Origin: Betaproteobacteria bacterium
GTDB lineage: Bacteria; Pseudomonadota; Gammaproteobacteria; Burkholderiales; SG8-39
Assembly: GCA_019237595.1 (NCBI GenBank)
Contig: JAFAGU010000100.1
Coordinates: 1 to 17,966 of the forward strand
DNA length: 17,966 nt
Direction of reading: 5' to 3'
The position numbers were made by a program, and so were the translations under genes. Below, in pieces: positions 8,285 to 15,656 of the stretch. The notes beneath the pieces are model-generated. The model saw nothing but the letters and a program-made list of their open reading frames with translations. It did no database searches and was not told the DNA's origin. Each line of letters starts with the position of its first letter. Within the stretch, counting starts at the first letter, position 1.

Positions 8285-10550
8285 GGGATCTTGCCACCCG
8301 TTCGATCACGGGAGGCCAGTCTGCCGGGCGCGCTTGCCGGAACATCCGGGCGGCCGGGTACCAGAGCATCGAATCTTCGCGGTAGTGGTAGCGCCAATCC
8401 GCGGAGAACGGCGCGAGGACCCACACTTCGGCGCCGAGAGCGCCCGCGATATGGACCTGGGTATTGCAGACGCTGATGCGCAGCTCGAGTGCGCTCATGA
8501 GGGCGGCGGTCTCGTCCAGGTCGTCCAACGCATCCTGCCAGTGCTCGAGCGCGACGCCCCGACGCGCGAGATCGGCGCGGTCTTGTGCGCAATCGCCGTA
8601 CTGGAGGCTGACCCAACGCACGCCGCCGGCGCCAAAAAGCGGCGCAAGCTGCGCCGGAGAGAGCGTGCGCCTCGGGCCTTCTGAGAGCGGGGTCCCGCCC
8701 TTCCAGGACAGCCCGACCTTCAAGCCTGGGCCGAGCGCGCGCAGCCGCTGCCGCCAGTGCTCGACGCGCTCGGGATCGGGCCGGAGGTAGGTTTGCTGCT
8801 TCGGAAAATCGGCTTCCTGCCGGCGAAAAAAGCGCGGCAGCGATCCCGCGGCAATGGCGAAATCGATGCCTTCGAGTGCGGGGAACGGATCCGCGTCGCC
8901 GAAGTGAGATCCCGGGACGATTTCCCAGCCGGGGAAAGAGCGGCGGAAGAGTTTTTCAAGCCGGCGGTTGCAATAGAGGGCCCGCCGTCTCACCGTCGGC
9001 GGGAGATCCGCAAGGCACGATGCGAACATGATTTCGTCCCCGAGACCCTGCTCCCCGTTTACGAGAATCGCCTTGCCGTCCAGCGCCGAGCCGTCCCAGT
9101 CCCGGTAGGCCGGCCGGGTATAGGTCGAGCTGCGCGCGGGATCGCGCTTGCGCCATTCGTACTCCTCCCAGCCCTCAGTGAATCGCTGTTGCGCGAGGAG
9201 CGCCTGCGCGAGGTCGAGGTGCGCTGCTGTATCCGCGGGGGCCACCGCCACAGCTTCCTTTAGGAATGCCTCCGCTGCAGCAAAATCGCAACGACCAGCC
9301 ATCGCCAGGACGGCCTTCCACCGCAGCACCAGCACGTTCCGGGAATCGATCGATTCCGCTTGATCGACCGCTCGCTTGCCTTCCTCCATTCGTCCCTGGC
9401 GCATCAAGGCGCTCGCCATCACGATGAGCGCCTGCACGGAGCGCGAGTCGGCCGCAAGCGCTTCGCGCGCCGCCGCCTCCGCTTCCGCATACCGACCGAG
9501 CGACAAGAGGGTCGTAGCGAGGTTGACCTTGAGCGCCGGCGCGCCCGGGCTTTCTTGCATGCCGAGCCGGTAGATTTCTTCCGCTTCACGGTAATGGCCG
9601 AGCACCTGCAGCACCTGAGCAATCTTTGCCATGGCGCCCGCATTGCCCGGATCGAGCATCACCGCCCTCTGGTAGTTTTCCACCGCCGGCACGTACTCGC
9701 TCCTCGCGAGGTGCACGTCGCCGAGCGTGACGCGGATTTCAGGCGATGTCGTGTGAATGCGTGCCGCTCGCTCCAGGCAAGCCACCGCTTCATCGAGCTT
9801 TCCGGAGCGCCCGAGCGCGGCACCGAGCACGTGAAGCGCTTCCGCGTCCTCAGGCGATTTTTCGAGCCAGGTCTTCAGCAATTCGATGCCGGCGCCGTAG
9901 TCCTCGGAGACCAGCTGCTTGCGAGCAGCCTCCAGCGTGTGCGAGCGCTGGTCTTGAGGCGTTGCGCTCCGCCGCCGCGAAGGCCTGCCAGCGAGCCTGC
10001 GGAGCCGCTGGCGTATCCTGAGCCACAGCGCGCGCACGAAGGCGTCCCGGGCAGGATTGAACCTGCCCTGCGCGCGCAGCACGGCCGCGAGGTTTTCCGT
10101 TGCGGCGACGCTATGCGGATCGGCGGCAAGTGCGACGCGGTAGCATTGCTCCGCCTCCGCGTGCCAACCCTTGGCGAAATACGCCGTCCCAAGATCGTTC
10201 TGGGCTTCGGCAAATTGTCCGTCCGCGCGCAGGGCGCGCCGATAGGACGTGATGGCGCGGTCGAGCTTCCCTTCGTCCTGGTTCAGGTTTCCGACGATCC
10301 AGTGCGCTCGCGCGTTCTTGCGATCGTGCTCGAGCGCATGGCTGGCAAGCCGCAGGGCGGCGGCTCGCTCGCCTCGCTTGTATTCGATTTCCGCCATGAA
10401 CGCGAGCGCCGCGCTCGATCGCGGCGCGGCCTCGAGCACCGCGCGGCAATGGGCCGCTGCCCGCTCGAGCTTTCCGGCGGCGAGCGCGTCTTCCACCAGG
10501 TGCAGGCCCGCGTCGGAGGCGGAAACGAGCGACGGCGCGTCGGGTTTCAA
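8262..10550 (-). CDS. Large TPR protein with C-terminal GT9/heptosyltransferase-like domain
   Basis: A 762-residue protein and the first gene of the leftward operon. Two blocks of TPR-like helical repeats (about 15-172 and 207-460) are separated by a very basic linker at about 174-206, rich in Arg (for example RQRLRRLAGRPSRRR). The C-terminal domain (about 478-760) begins at GSALDGKAILVNGEQGLGDEIMFAS and later shows LKVGLSWKGG, VRWVSLQYG and CNTQVHIAGALGAEVWVLAPF, which is the usual GT9-like pattern of bacterial TPR-glycosyltransferase fusions (heptosyltransferase-like fold). Whether it is catalytically active cannot be told. The start is TTG at 10550, the first start codon in the frame; an AGGA lies only two bases upstream of it (10553-10556), a short spacing. 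A GTG at 10496 is an alternative with no obvious ribosome binding site. The likely role is glycan transfer or protein-acceptor scaffolding together with the two OGT-like genes behind it. Confidence 0.88.
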   Translation of the reverse strand: MKPDAPSLVSASDAGLHLVEDALAAGKLERAAAHCRAVLEAAPRSSAALAFMAEIEYKRGERAAALRLASHALEHDRKNARAHWIVGNLNQDEGKLDRAITSYRRALRADGQFAEAQNDLGTAYFAKGWHAEAEQCYRVALAADPHSVAATENLAAVLRAQGRFNPARDAFVRALWLRIRQRLRRLAGRPSRRRSATPQDQRSHTLEAARKQLVSEDYGAGIELLKTWLEKSPEDAEALHVLGAALGRSGKLDEAVACLERAARIHTTSPEIRVTLGDVHLARSEYVPAVENYQRAVMLDPGNAGAMAKIAQVLQVLGHYREAEEIYRLGMQESPGAPALKVNLATTLLSLGRYAEAEAAAREALAADSRSVQALIVMASALMRQGRMEEGKRAVDQAESIDSRNVLVLRWKAVLAMAGRCDFAAAEAFLKEAVAVAPADTAAHLDLAQALLAQQRFTEGWEEYEWRKRDPARSSTYTRPAYRDWDGSALDGKAILVNGEQGLGDEIMFASCLADLPPTVRRRALYCNRRLEKLFRRSFPGWEIVPGSHFGDADPFPALEGIDFAIAAGSLPRFFRRQEADFPKQQTYLRPDPERVEHWRQRLRALGPGLKVGLSWKGGTPLSEGPRRTLSPAQLAPLFGAGGVRWVSLQYGDCAQDRADLARRGVALEHWQDALDDLDETAALMSALELRISVCNTQVHIAGALGAEVWVLAPFSADWRYHYREDSMLWYPAARMFRQARPADWPPVIERVARSLVERAGA

Positions 10551-10609
10551 GATCCTGCGCGGACGTGTGACAATAGCGGCTCATTATAAGTAAAGCGGGA
10601 ATCACCGCG
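10551..10609. promoter_or_regulatory. Divergent intergenic region between glycosylation operon and msh operon
   Basis: These 59 bases separate two divergent start codons and must hold the 5' signals for both operons, unless promoters lie inside the genes. It is the most AT-rich stretch nearby. On the minus strand a perfect TATAAT (10588 to 10583) could be a -10 box for the leftward operon. On the plus strand the overlapping TATAAG (10585-10590) could serve mshE, with a start about 10597 and a very short leader; a GGGA at 10597-10600 is a weak ribosome binding site. No convincing -35 box is placed at normal spacing on either strand (GTGACA at 10567-10572 is only 12 bases from TATAAG), so an activator or another sigma factor may be needed. 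The overlap of the two candidate boxes would make the promoters mutually exclusive. Functional assignment is inference. Confidence 0.4.
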
Positions 10610-12307
10610 ATGGGCCGACCCGAGAAGCTGCGCCTGGGCGATGTGCTGATCGCACAGAAGCTGATCTCGCAGGAACAGCTGAAGCACGCCCTGGAGGAGC
10701 AGAAGCGAAGCGGCCGCCGCCTGGGGCGCGTGCTCGTCGACGCCGCCATCCTCACCGAAGAGCAGATTGCCGAGGGCCTAGCGCGTCAGCTCGGGCTCGC
10801 CTACATCGCGCTCAAGTACTTCAACGTGCAGAACGAGGTCGTGCGCAGGCTGCCCGAGGCGCAAGCCCGCCGCCATCGCGCGCTCGTGCTCGAGGACCGC
10901 AAGGATCGCTACCTCGTCGGCATGGCCGATCCGACCGACCTTTTCGCGTTCGACGAGCTCACGCGCGTGCTGCGCAAGGACCTGGAAATCGCGGTGGTGA
11001 GCGAAGGGTCGCTCCTGCAGACCGTCGACCGCGTCTATCGGCGGACCGAGGAGATCACGGGGCTCGCTAAGGAGCTCGAGCAGGACCTCGGCGACAGCTA
11101 CGTCGATTTCGGCGCGCTCAGCCTGGGTGCCGAGGACGCGCCGGTCGTGAAGCTCCTGCAGTCGCTCTTCGACGACGCTGTGCAGGTGAAAGCTTCCGAT
11201 GTCCACATCGAGCCCCAGGAGCGCAATGTCCAGATCCGCTTTCGCATCGACGGCGCGCTGATGCCGCAGGCTCAGGCCGACATGAAGATCGGCCCCGCCA
11301 TGGCGCTGCGGCTAAAGCTGATGGCCGGCCTCGACATCTCGGAGAAGCGCCTGCCGCAGGACGGGCGATTCAACGTCAAGGTGCGCGACATCCCGGTCGA
11401 CGTGCGGATGTCGACCATGCCGACGCAGTACGGCGAGTCCGTGGTCATGCGCCTGCTGAACCAGCAAGCGGGCGTGATCAAGCTCGAGCGGCTCGGCATG
11501 CCCGCCGACATGCTGGCGCGCTTTCGCGAGTCGATTCACCGCCCCACCGGCATGATCCTCGTTACCGGGCCGACCGGCAGCGGCAAGACGACGACGCTTT
11601 ATTCGGCGCTCTCGGAGCTCAACACAGCGGACAAGAAGATCATCACGGTCGAGGACCCCGTCGAATACCGGCTTCCCGGCATCAACCAGGTGCAGATCAA
11701 TGAGAAGATCGAGCTCACGTTCGCCCGCGTGCTGCGCTCGGCCCTGCGGCAGGACCCCGACATCATCCTCGTCGGTGAGATGCGCGACGAGGAAACCGCG
11801 CAGATCGGTCTGCGGGCGGCGCTCACCGGGCACCTTGTGCTTTCCACCTTGCACACCAAGGACGCGATCAGCACGCCCATCCGCCTGATGGACATGGGGG
11901 CGCCGCACTACATGGTGGCGAGCTCTCTCCACGCGGTCATCGCGCAACGGCTGATCCGGCTCGTGTGCGAAAGCTGCAGCCGCCCGTATCCGGCCACGGA
12001 CCAGGAAGCCGCGTGGGTGCGGGCCGACTTCGGCGGCAATCCGGACCTCGGCGGCCTCGCTCGAGGCGCCGGATGCAGCCATTGCAACGGAATCGGCTAT
12101 GCCGGCCGGACCGGCATCTACGAAATGCTGGAGATGTCCGCCGAGCTGGTGCACGCGGCTCACCGCAACGATCCGGAGGCATTCACCCGCCATGCGCGGG
12201 AGCAGCTCACCGGCCAGACCTTCCGGCATCGTGGACTCGAGCTTGCCCTCGCCGGGCGCACGACCCTCGACGAAGTTCTCCGGGTAGCGAGCCAGGCGGA
12301 AGACTGA
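10610..12307 (+). CDS. mshE: MSHA-type pilus extension ATPase MshE (GspE/PilB family) with MshEN domain
   Basis: A 565-residue secretion/pilus assembly ATPase of normal length. The N-terminus holds two MshEN repeats, at 8-31 (RLGDVLIAQKLISQEQL) and 37-60 (RLGRVLVDAAILTEEQI). This module binds cyclic di-GMP in Vibrio MshE and Pseudomonas relatives. The ATPase core has Walker A GPTGSGKT at 320-327, the Asp box region VEDPVEYRL following it, Walker B ILVGE ending at Glu390, and a His box LSTLHT. A four-cysteine zinc site is at C453, C456, C489 and C492, as in GspE/PilB enzymes. Role: cytoplasmic hexamer powering pilus extension through the MshG platform. In both MshEN repeats the glycine usually at the tenth motif position is replaced (Lys17 and Ala46). 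The gene leads the rightward operon; ATG at 10610 is the first start of the frame after the divergent intergenic region. Confidence 0.93.
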   Translation: MGRPEKLRLGDVLIAQKLISQEQLKHALEEQKRSGRRLGRVLVDAAILTEEQIAEGLARQLGLAYIALKYFNVQNEVVRRLPEAQARRHRALVLEDRKDRYLVGMADPTDLFAFDELTRVLRKDLEIAVVSEGSLLQTVDRVYRRTEEITGLAKELEQDLGDSYVDFGALSLGAEDAPVVKLLQSLFDDAVQVKASDVHIEPQERNVQIRFRIDGALMPQAQADMKIGPAMALRLKLMAGLDISEKRLPQDGRFNVKVRDIPVDVRMSTMPTQYGESVVMRLLNQQAGVIKLERLGMPADMLARFRESIHRPTGMILVTGPTGSGKTTTLYSALSELNTADKKIITVEDPVEYRLPGINQVQINEKIELTFARVLRSALRQDPDIILVGEMRDEETAQIGLRAALTGHLVLSTLHTKDAISTPIRLMDMGAPHYMVASSLHAVIAQRLIRLVCESCSRPYPATDQEAAWVRADFGGNPDLGGLARGAGCSHCNGIGYAGRTGIYEMLEMSAELVHAAHRNDPEAFTRHAREQLTGQTFRHRGLELALAGRTTLDEVLRVASQAED

Positions 12308-12308
12308 G

Positions 12309-13532
12309 GTGCCGACCTACGCGTACCGGGGGCGCAATGCCCGCGGCGAACAGGTGCGCGGTACGCTCGAAGGCGCGGATACGGGCGCGATCGCCGAGCA
12401 GCTCTTCAATACGGGCATCACCCCGGTCGATATCCGGCAGGAAGAAAGCGCCGCGCCCGCCGGGCCGAGCTGGTGGCAGCGGCTCCAGGAAGAGCGCCCC
12501 AATCCGCTCGACGTCATCTTCTTCACGCGCCAGATGCACACCCTGCTGCGTGCGGGCGTGCCCATCCTGCGCGCGCTTGCCGGCCTGCAGGAGTCGCACA
12601 AGCCGGCGATGGCCCGGATCATCCAAGACCTTCGCACCAGCCTCGACAGCGGGCGCGAGCTCTCAACGGCGATGTACCGCCATCCGGAAGTCTTCTCGGC
12701 GTTTTACGTCAGTCTGGTGCGCGTCGGCGAAGCCACCGGCTTGCTAGACCAGGTCTTCATCCGTCTTTTCGAGCACCTCGAGTTCGAGCGCGAGACGCGC
12801 GATCGGATCAAGGCGGCCCTCCGCTATCCGACGTTCGTGATTATCGCCATGGCGATCGCCCTGGTCGTGGTCAATATCATCGTCATCCCGGCGTTCGCCA
12901 AGGTGTTCCAGAATTTCAAGGTGGACCTGCCGTTCATGACGCGCGTCCTGATCGGCGTTTCCGACCTCTTCGTGCATGGCTGGCCGATCATGCTCGTCGG
13001 CCTCGTCGGCGGCGCGGTGAGTTTGCGTGCCTGGATCGCCAGCCCGAACGGGCGCTATCGCTGGGACAAGCTCAAGCTGCGCTTGCCGATCGTCGGCCAC
13101 ATCATCCTGCACGCGACGCTCGCGCGCTTTGCGCGCAGCTTCGCGCTTTGCCTGAAGAGCGGGATCCCGGCCGTGCAGGCGTTGAGCGTCGTCTCCCGTG
13201 TTGCGGACAACGAATACATCTCGCACCGGATCGAGCAGATGCGAGATGGTGTGGAGCGCGGCGAAAGCGTGCTGCGCACCTCCATCACGACTGGCATCTT
13301 CACGCCGATGGTGCTGCAGATGATCGCCGTGGGCGACGAAACCGGCGAGCTCGACGAGCTTCTCCTCGAGGTCGCCGAGATGTACGAGCGCGACGTCGAC
13401 TATTCGGTGAAGAACCTGGCCGCGAACATCGAGCCGGTGCTGATCGTCTTCCTCGCGATCCTCGTGTTGATCCTTGCCCTGGGTGTTTTCCTGCCCCTCT
13501 GGGACCTTGGCCAGACCATTCTCAAGAAGTAG
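12309..13532 (+). CDS. mshG: MSHA biogenesis inner-membrane platform protein MshG (GspF/PilC family)
   Basis: A 407-residue inner-membrane protein of the GspF/PilC family that couples the MshE ATPase to pilus assembly. After an N-terminal cytoplasmic segment (MPTYAYRGRNARGEQVRG) it has two repeated T2SSF domains, about 70-195 and about 270-395. The family signature LRAGVPILRALAGL (80-93) is echoed by LKSGIPAVQALSVV (282-295), and RVGEATGLLDQVF by AVGDETGELDELL. Hydrophobic helices are seen at about 175-196, 222-240 and 374-397, the normal three-helix layout. It starts at GTG 12309, one base after the mshE stop, with GGAAG about 6 bases upstream (12298-12302), so it is cotranscribed and probably coupled with mshE. 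The final codons overlap the next gene. Confidence 0.93.
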   Translation: MPTYAYRGRNARGEQVRGTLEGADTGAIAEQLFNTGITPVDIRQEESAAPAGPSWWQRLQEERPNPLDVIFFTRQMHTLLRAGVPILRALAGLQESHKPAMARIIQDLRTSLDSGRELSTAMYRHPEVFSAFYVSLVRVGEATGLLDQVFIRLFEHLEFERETRDRIKAALRYPTFVIIAMAIALVVVNIIVIPAFAKVFQNFKVDLPFMTRVLIGVSDLFVHGWPIMLVGLVGGAVSLRAWIASPNGRYRWDKLKLRLPIVGHIILHATLARFARSFALCLKSGIPAVQALSVVSRVADNEYISHRIEQMRDGVERGESVLRTSITTGIFTPMVLQMIAVGDETGELDELLLEVAEMYERDVDYSVKNLAANIEPVLIVFLAILVLILALGVFLPLWDLGQTILKK

Positions 13533-14052
13533 GCCTCGCCGCCGCGCGGGATGGACGCTGCTCGAGCTCGTCGTGGTGGTCTGCCTCGTCGCGACCTTCG
13601 CGGCCGTCCTGCTGGACCGCGTCCTGCGCTACCAGGAGCTCGCCGAAAAAGTCGCGATGGAGGCGACGCTGGGTTCGCTGCGGAGCGCGCTCACCCTCCA
13701 GGCTTCGGCGCGCATCCTGCGCGGCCGCATGGAGGCGGTGGCGGAACTTGCGGACGAGAATCCCATGGACTGGCTCGCGGACCGGCCGAGCGGCTACGTC
13801 GGCGTGCGCCGGCCAGGGTTCGGCTCCCCGGTGACGGGCGGAAGCTGGTATTTCGACCCCGGAGCGAAGGAGCTCGCCTACCGGCCGCAGCGCACGCGGT
13901 ACTTGACTCCCGGGCCCGACGGTTCGGACGAGCTCCGGTTCAAGGTAGTGGTTCGGATCGGCGCTTCGCCCGGGAACGCTCCGGCGGCAGAGATCTCCGA
14001 ACTGGGCGTCCGCGCCCTGCCGGGCGCCCAATGGACGCCCGAGTTCCACTAG
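13507..14052 (+). CDS. Type IV pilin-like protein in the mshF/mshB position
   Basis: A 181-residue type IV prepilin-like protein. The leader MARPFSRSRPRRRAG is 15 residues, strongly basic, and ends in the Gly of a prepilin-peptidase site, followed by WTLLELVVVV with Glu at +5 and a hydrophobic helix to about residue 38. The residue at +1 is Trp, where Phe or Met is usual. The rest has no cysteines and contains a segment with GSPVTGGSWYFDPGAKELAY. I chose TTG at 13507 because it gives a normal-length leader; TTG at 13474 and GTG at 13483 are longer alternatives. All overlap the end of mshG out of frame, so translation is coupled. It lies directly after mshE-mshG and before the probable major pilin, where Vibrio carries mshF and mshB. 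I cannot say which of the two it corresponds to, so no symbol is given. Confidence 0.75.
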   Translation: MARPFSRSRPRRRAGWTLLELVVVVCLVATFAAVLLDRVLRYQELAEKVAMEATLGSLRSALTLQASARILRGRMEAVAELADENPMDWLADRPSGYVGVRRPGFGSPVTGGSWYFDPGAKELAYRPQRTRYLTPGPDGSDELRFKVVVRIGASPGNAPAAEISELGVRALPGAQWTPEFH

Positions 14053-14225
14053 TGAGCCGGCGCCAGATCCGCAAAGGCGCGGGCGGGTGCAAGACCCGCG
14101 TCAGGACAAACATCTTATGACATTTCTCCTAACGCACTTGAAGCTAGCGTGATAGCATACTCATTGGCAAGGATAATCAGCTTCGGGGCCACCCGGGCGA
14201 GCGGCAGGGAGAGGGAGCCGGAAAA
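14053..14225 (+). promoter_or_regulatory. Leader region of the probable major pilin gene, candidate promoter and hairpin
   Basis: 173 bases without a gene. The first part holds a small GC hairpin, stem GCGGGT 14083-14088 with ACCCGC 14094-14099 and a 5-base loop, not followed by a T tract, so it is a poor intrinsic terminator. From about 14101 to 14175 the composition becomes markedly more AT-rich than the surroundings, as expected for a promoter driving a highly expressed pilin. A near-consensus ATGACA (14117-14122) has no good -10 partner at normal spacing, and no sigma-54 GG-N10-GC element is clean, so I assign no promoter boxes. A GGGAG at 14213-14217 is a plausible ribosome binding site for the pilin start at 14226. 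Confidence 0.4.
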
Positions 14226-14606
14226 ATGAGACGAACGAGCGGTTTCACCATCATCGAGCTGATAGCGGTCATCGTCATCCTCGGCATCCTGGCTGCGGTG
14301 GCGTTGCCGAAGTACCTCGACCTGAGTTCAAGCGCGCTCGCAGCGGCTTGCAGCGGCTGGAAGGGTTCCATCGAGGGGGGCTCGGCGATCAACTTTGCCG
14401 CGCGCACGGCGAACGCCGCTTCCGGCGCAGCGCTGACCACGTGTGCCAGCGTAGGCGTCGTGCTCGGTGGCGGCATGCCCGGGAGCCTCTCCATTTCGAG
14501 CGGCTCCATTACCAACGTGGCCGGTACTTCCGGGTCATGCAGCATCCAATACAGCGTCAACGCCGGAACGTGCTTCTTCACCGTGGCTGTCATCGGCATC
14601 CCGTAA
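14226..14606 (+). CDS. mshA: Probable major MSHA-type pilin MshA
   Basis: A 126-residue prepilin with a 6-residue leader (MRRTSG) cut before Phe7, giving mature N-terminus FTIIELIAVIVILGILAAVALPKYLDL with Glu at +5, the classic type IV pilin assembly helix. The helix sequence and the PKYLDL end match MshA-type pilins. The globular part has four cysteines (42, 73, 105, 116) able to form disulfides, and a Ser/Thr/Gly-rich stretch at about 84-107. The mature length of 120 residues is short for the family. It is flanked by an AT-rich leader region upstream and a strong terminator downstream, which fits a highly expressed, separately controlled major subunit. The start ATG at 14226 follows a GGGAG motif. 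Its role as the major subunit is inferred from position and terminator. Confidence 0.85.
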   Translation: MRRTSGFTIIELIAVIVILGILAAVALPKYLDLSSSALAAACSGWKGSIEGGSAINFAARTANAASGAALTTCASVGVVLGGGMPGSLSISSGSITNVAGTSGSCSIQYSVNAGTCFFTVAVIGIP

Positions 14607-14633
14607 CGACGCGCATAGCCTCCGAACAACATG

Positions 14634-14671
14634 CGGGGAGCGGCTGTCCAGGCTGCTCCCCGTTTTGCTTT
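14634..14671 (+). terminator. Intrinsic terminator / attenuator after mshA
   Basis: A GC-rich hairpin starts 28 bases after the mshA stop. Bases 14634-14641 (CGGGGAGC) pair perfectly with 14655-14662 (GCTCCCCG), and the stem continues inward with G42-T54 wobble, G43-C53 and C44-G52 (last two digits of 146xx), leaving a small loop around 14646-14650. It is followed by TTTTGCTTT (14663-14671). This is a textbook rho-independent terminator. The ribosome binding site of the next gene begins at the very next base, so some transcription must read through. It would therefore attenuate expression of the minor pilins relative to the major pilin. Confidence 0.85.
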
Positions 14672-14680
14672 AGGAGCGGC

Positions 14681-15142
14681 GTGGGCGGCTTCACGCTGCC
14701 GGAGCTCATCGCTGTGCTCGTTATTGCCGGCATCGTGGCCGCGGTCGGGCTGCCCAAGCTCTGGGGACAGGGCTACGACGAGTCGGCTTTCGCGCAGGAG
14801 ACGGCTGGCGCATTGCGATACGCCCAAAAGTCGGCGCTTGCCATGCAACGGACCGTCTGCGCGACCTTCACCGCGACCTCGCTCACGCTGCGCTACCTCT
14901 CGACGTACGGCGACACGACGTGCCTTGCCAGCTCGCCGGGGCTAATCCCGCCAGGTGGAGGCCCCGCCCCTTATGTGGTCACCGCCCAGCACGGCGGCAC
15001 GTTTACCTCCAGCGCCTCCTACAACCCGGTGCCGGCCTCGTTCTACTTCGATCGTACGGGAGCGCCGAGCGCCGGCCAGACGATCACGTTCAACGATGGC
15101 AGCACCCTCGTCGTAGAGTCTGGCAGCGGGTATGTCCACTGA
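14681..15142 (+). CDS. mshC: MshC-type minor pilin (GspH/FimT-like)
   Basis: A 153-residue pilin-like protein. Translation probably starts at GTG 14681, with AGGAG at 14672-14676 just upstream; no other in-frame start codon exists nearby upstream. This gives a three-residue leader (MGG) before FTLPELIAVLVIAGIVAAVGLPKL, with Glu at +5. A leader this short is unusual, and the +4 Pro is less common. After the helix, FAQETAGALRYAQKSALAMQRTVCATFT (about 38-65) is the pattern of MshC/GspH-like minor pilins. Cysteines are at 60 and 81. Role: minor pilin, likely in the pilus-initiating tip complex with MshD, MshO and MshP. The terminator hairpin sits directly before its ribosome binding site. Confidence 0.82.
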   Translation: MGGFTLPELIAVLVIAGIVAAVGLPKLWGQGYDESAFAQETAGALRYAQKSALAMQRTVCATFTATSLTLRYLSTYGDTTCLASSPGLIPPGGGPAPYVVTAQHGGTFTSSASYNPVPASFYFDRTGAPSAGQTITFNDGSTLVVESGSGYVH

Positions 15143-15656
15143 CCGTCGGCAATCCGGCGTCTCGTTGCTGGAGCTCATTCTCGGCATCGTGGTTGTTTCG
15201 GTGGCGCTTACCGGGGCGATGGCGCTCTTCTTTGTCACCGTCCGTGGAAGCGTGGACCCGATGACCCGGCAGCAGGCGCAGCTCATCGCCGAGGCGTACC
15301 TCGAGGAGATCCTGCTCAAGAAATTCTACGATCCGGACACGAGCACGGTGTGCACCTCCACCAAGGAAGGCTCGCGCAGCGCCTACGACAACGTATGCGA
15401 CTACAACGGGCTCGTCGAGGCCCCGCACGACCAGTTCGGCAACGCGATCGCGGCGCTTTCTTCCTACAGCGTCAGCGTCACGGTGACGGCCGATGGTACG
15501 GTGAGCTTGAACGGTCTCAACAATGCGAGCGTGGTCAACGTCATGCGTGTGGACGTGGCGGTCACAGGGCCGAACAACGCTTCCGCCACCCTGAGCGGCT
15601 ACCGCACGAACTACAACTGCAACGCTTCCGGCGACCCGGGATGCAAGTCCTTCTGA
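15132..15656 (+). CDS. mshD: MshD-type minor pilin (PulI/PilV-like)
   Basis: A 174-residue minor pilin. The leader MSTDRRQSG ends at the cleavage glycine and is followed by VSLLELILGIVVVSVALTGAMALF with Glu at +5; the +1 residue is Val, not Phe. AQLIAEAYLEEILLKKFYDPDT (about 50-71) is typical of MshD, in which an A-x-LIAEAYLEEIL pattern recurs. The start ATG at 15132 overlaps the end of mshC by 11 bases in a different frame, so translation is coupled. Cysteines at several sites in the globular half suggest disulfides in the periplasm. The C-terminus overlaps the next gene. Confidence 0.85.
   Translation: MSTDRRQSGVSLLELILGIVVVSVALTGAMALFFVTVRGSVDPMTRQQAQLIAEAYLEEILLKKFYDPDTSTVCTSTKEGSRSAYDNVCDYNGLVEAPHDQFGNAIAALSSYSVSVTVTADGTVSLNGLNNASVVNVMRVDVAVTGPNNASATLSGYRTNYNCNASGDPGCKSF

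Noticed and set aside
9360..10589. Plus-strand open frame (409 residues) antisense to the TPR-GT9 gene
   Set aside because: The minus-strand frame has clear TPR and glycosyltransferase motifs; this one shows none and crosses the divergent promoter region.
12473..13834. Plus-strand open frame (453 residues) overlapping mshG and the next pilin gene
   Set aside because: It is a shifted shadow of mshG, with Arg/Ala/Pro-rich sequence and no membrane helices or motifs.
14083..14099. Hairpin after the pilin-like gene read as a terminator
   Set aside because: It has only a 6 bp stem and no T tract, so it is not an intrinsic terminator; I list it within the leader region only.
14101..14175. Sigma-54 or sigma-70 promoter for mshA
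   Set aside because: No pair of boxes has normal spacing: TTGAAG, ATGACA and CATACT occur but do not combine, and TGGCAAGG lacks the GC at the right distance.
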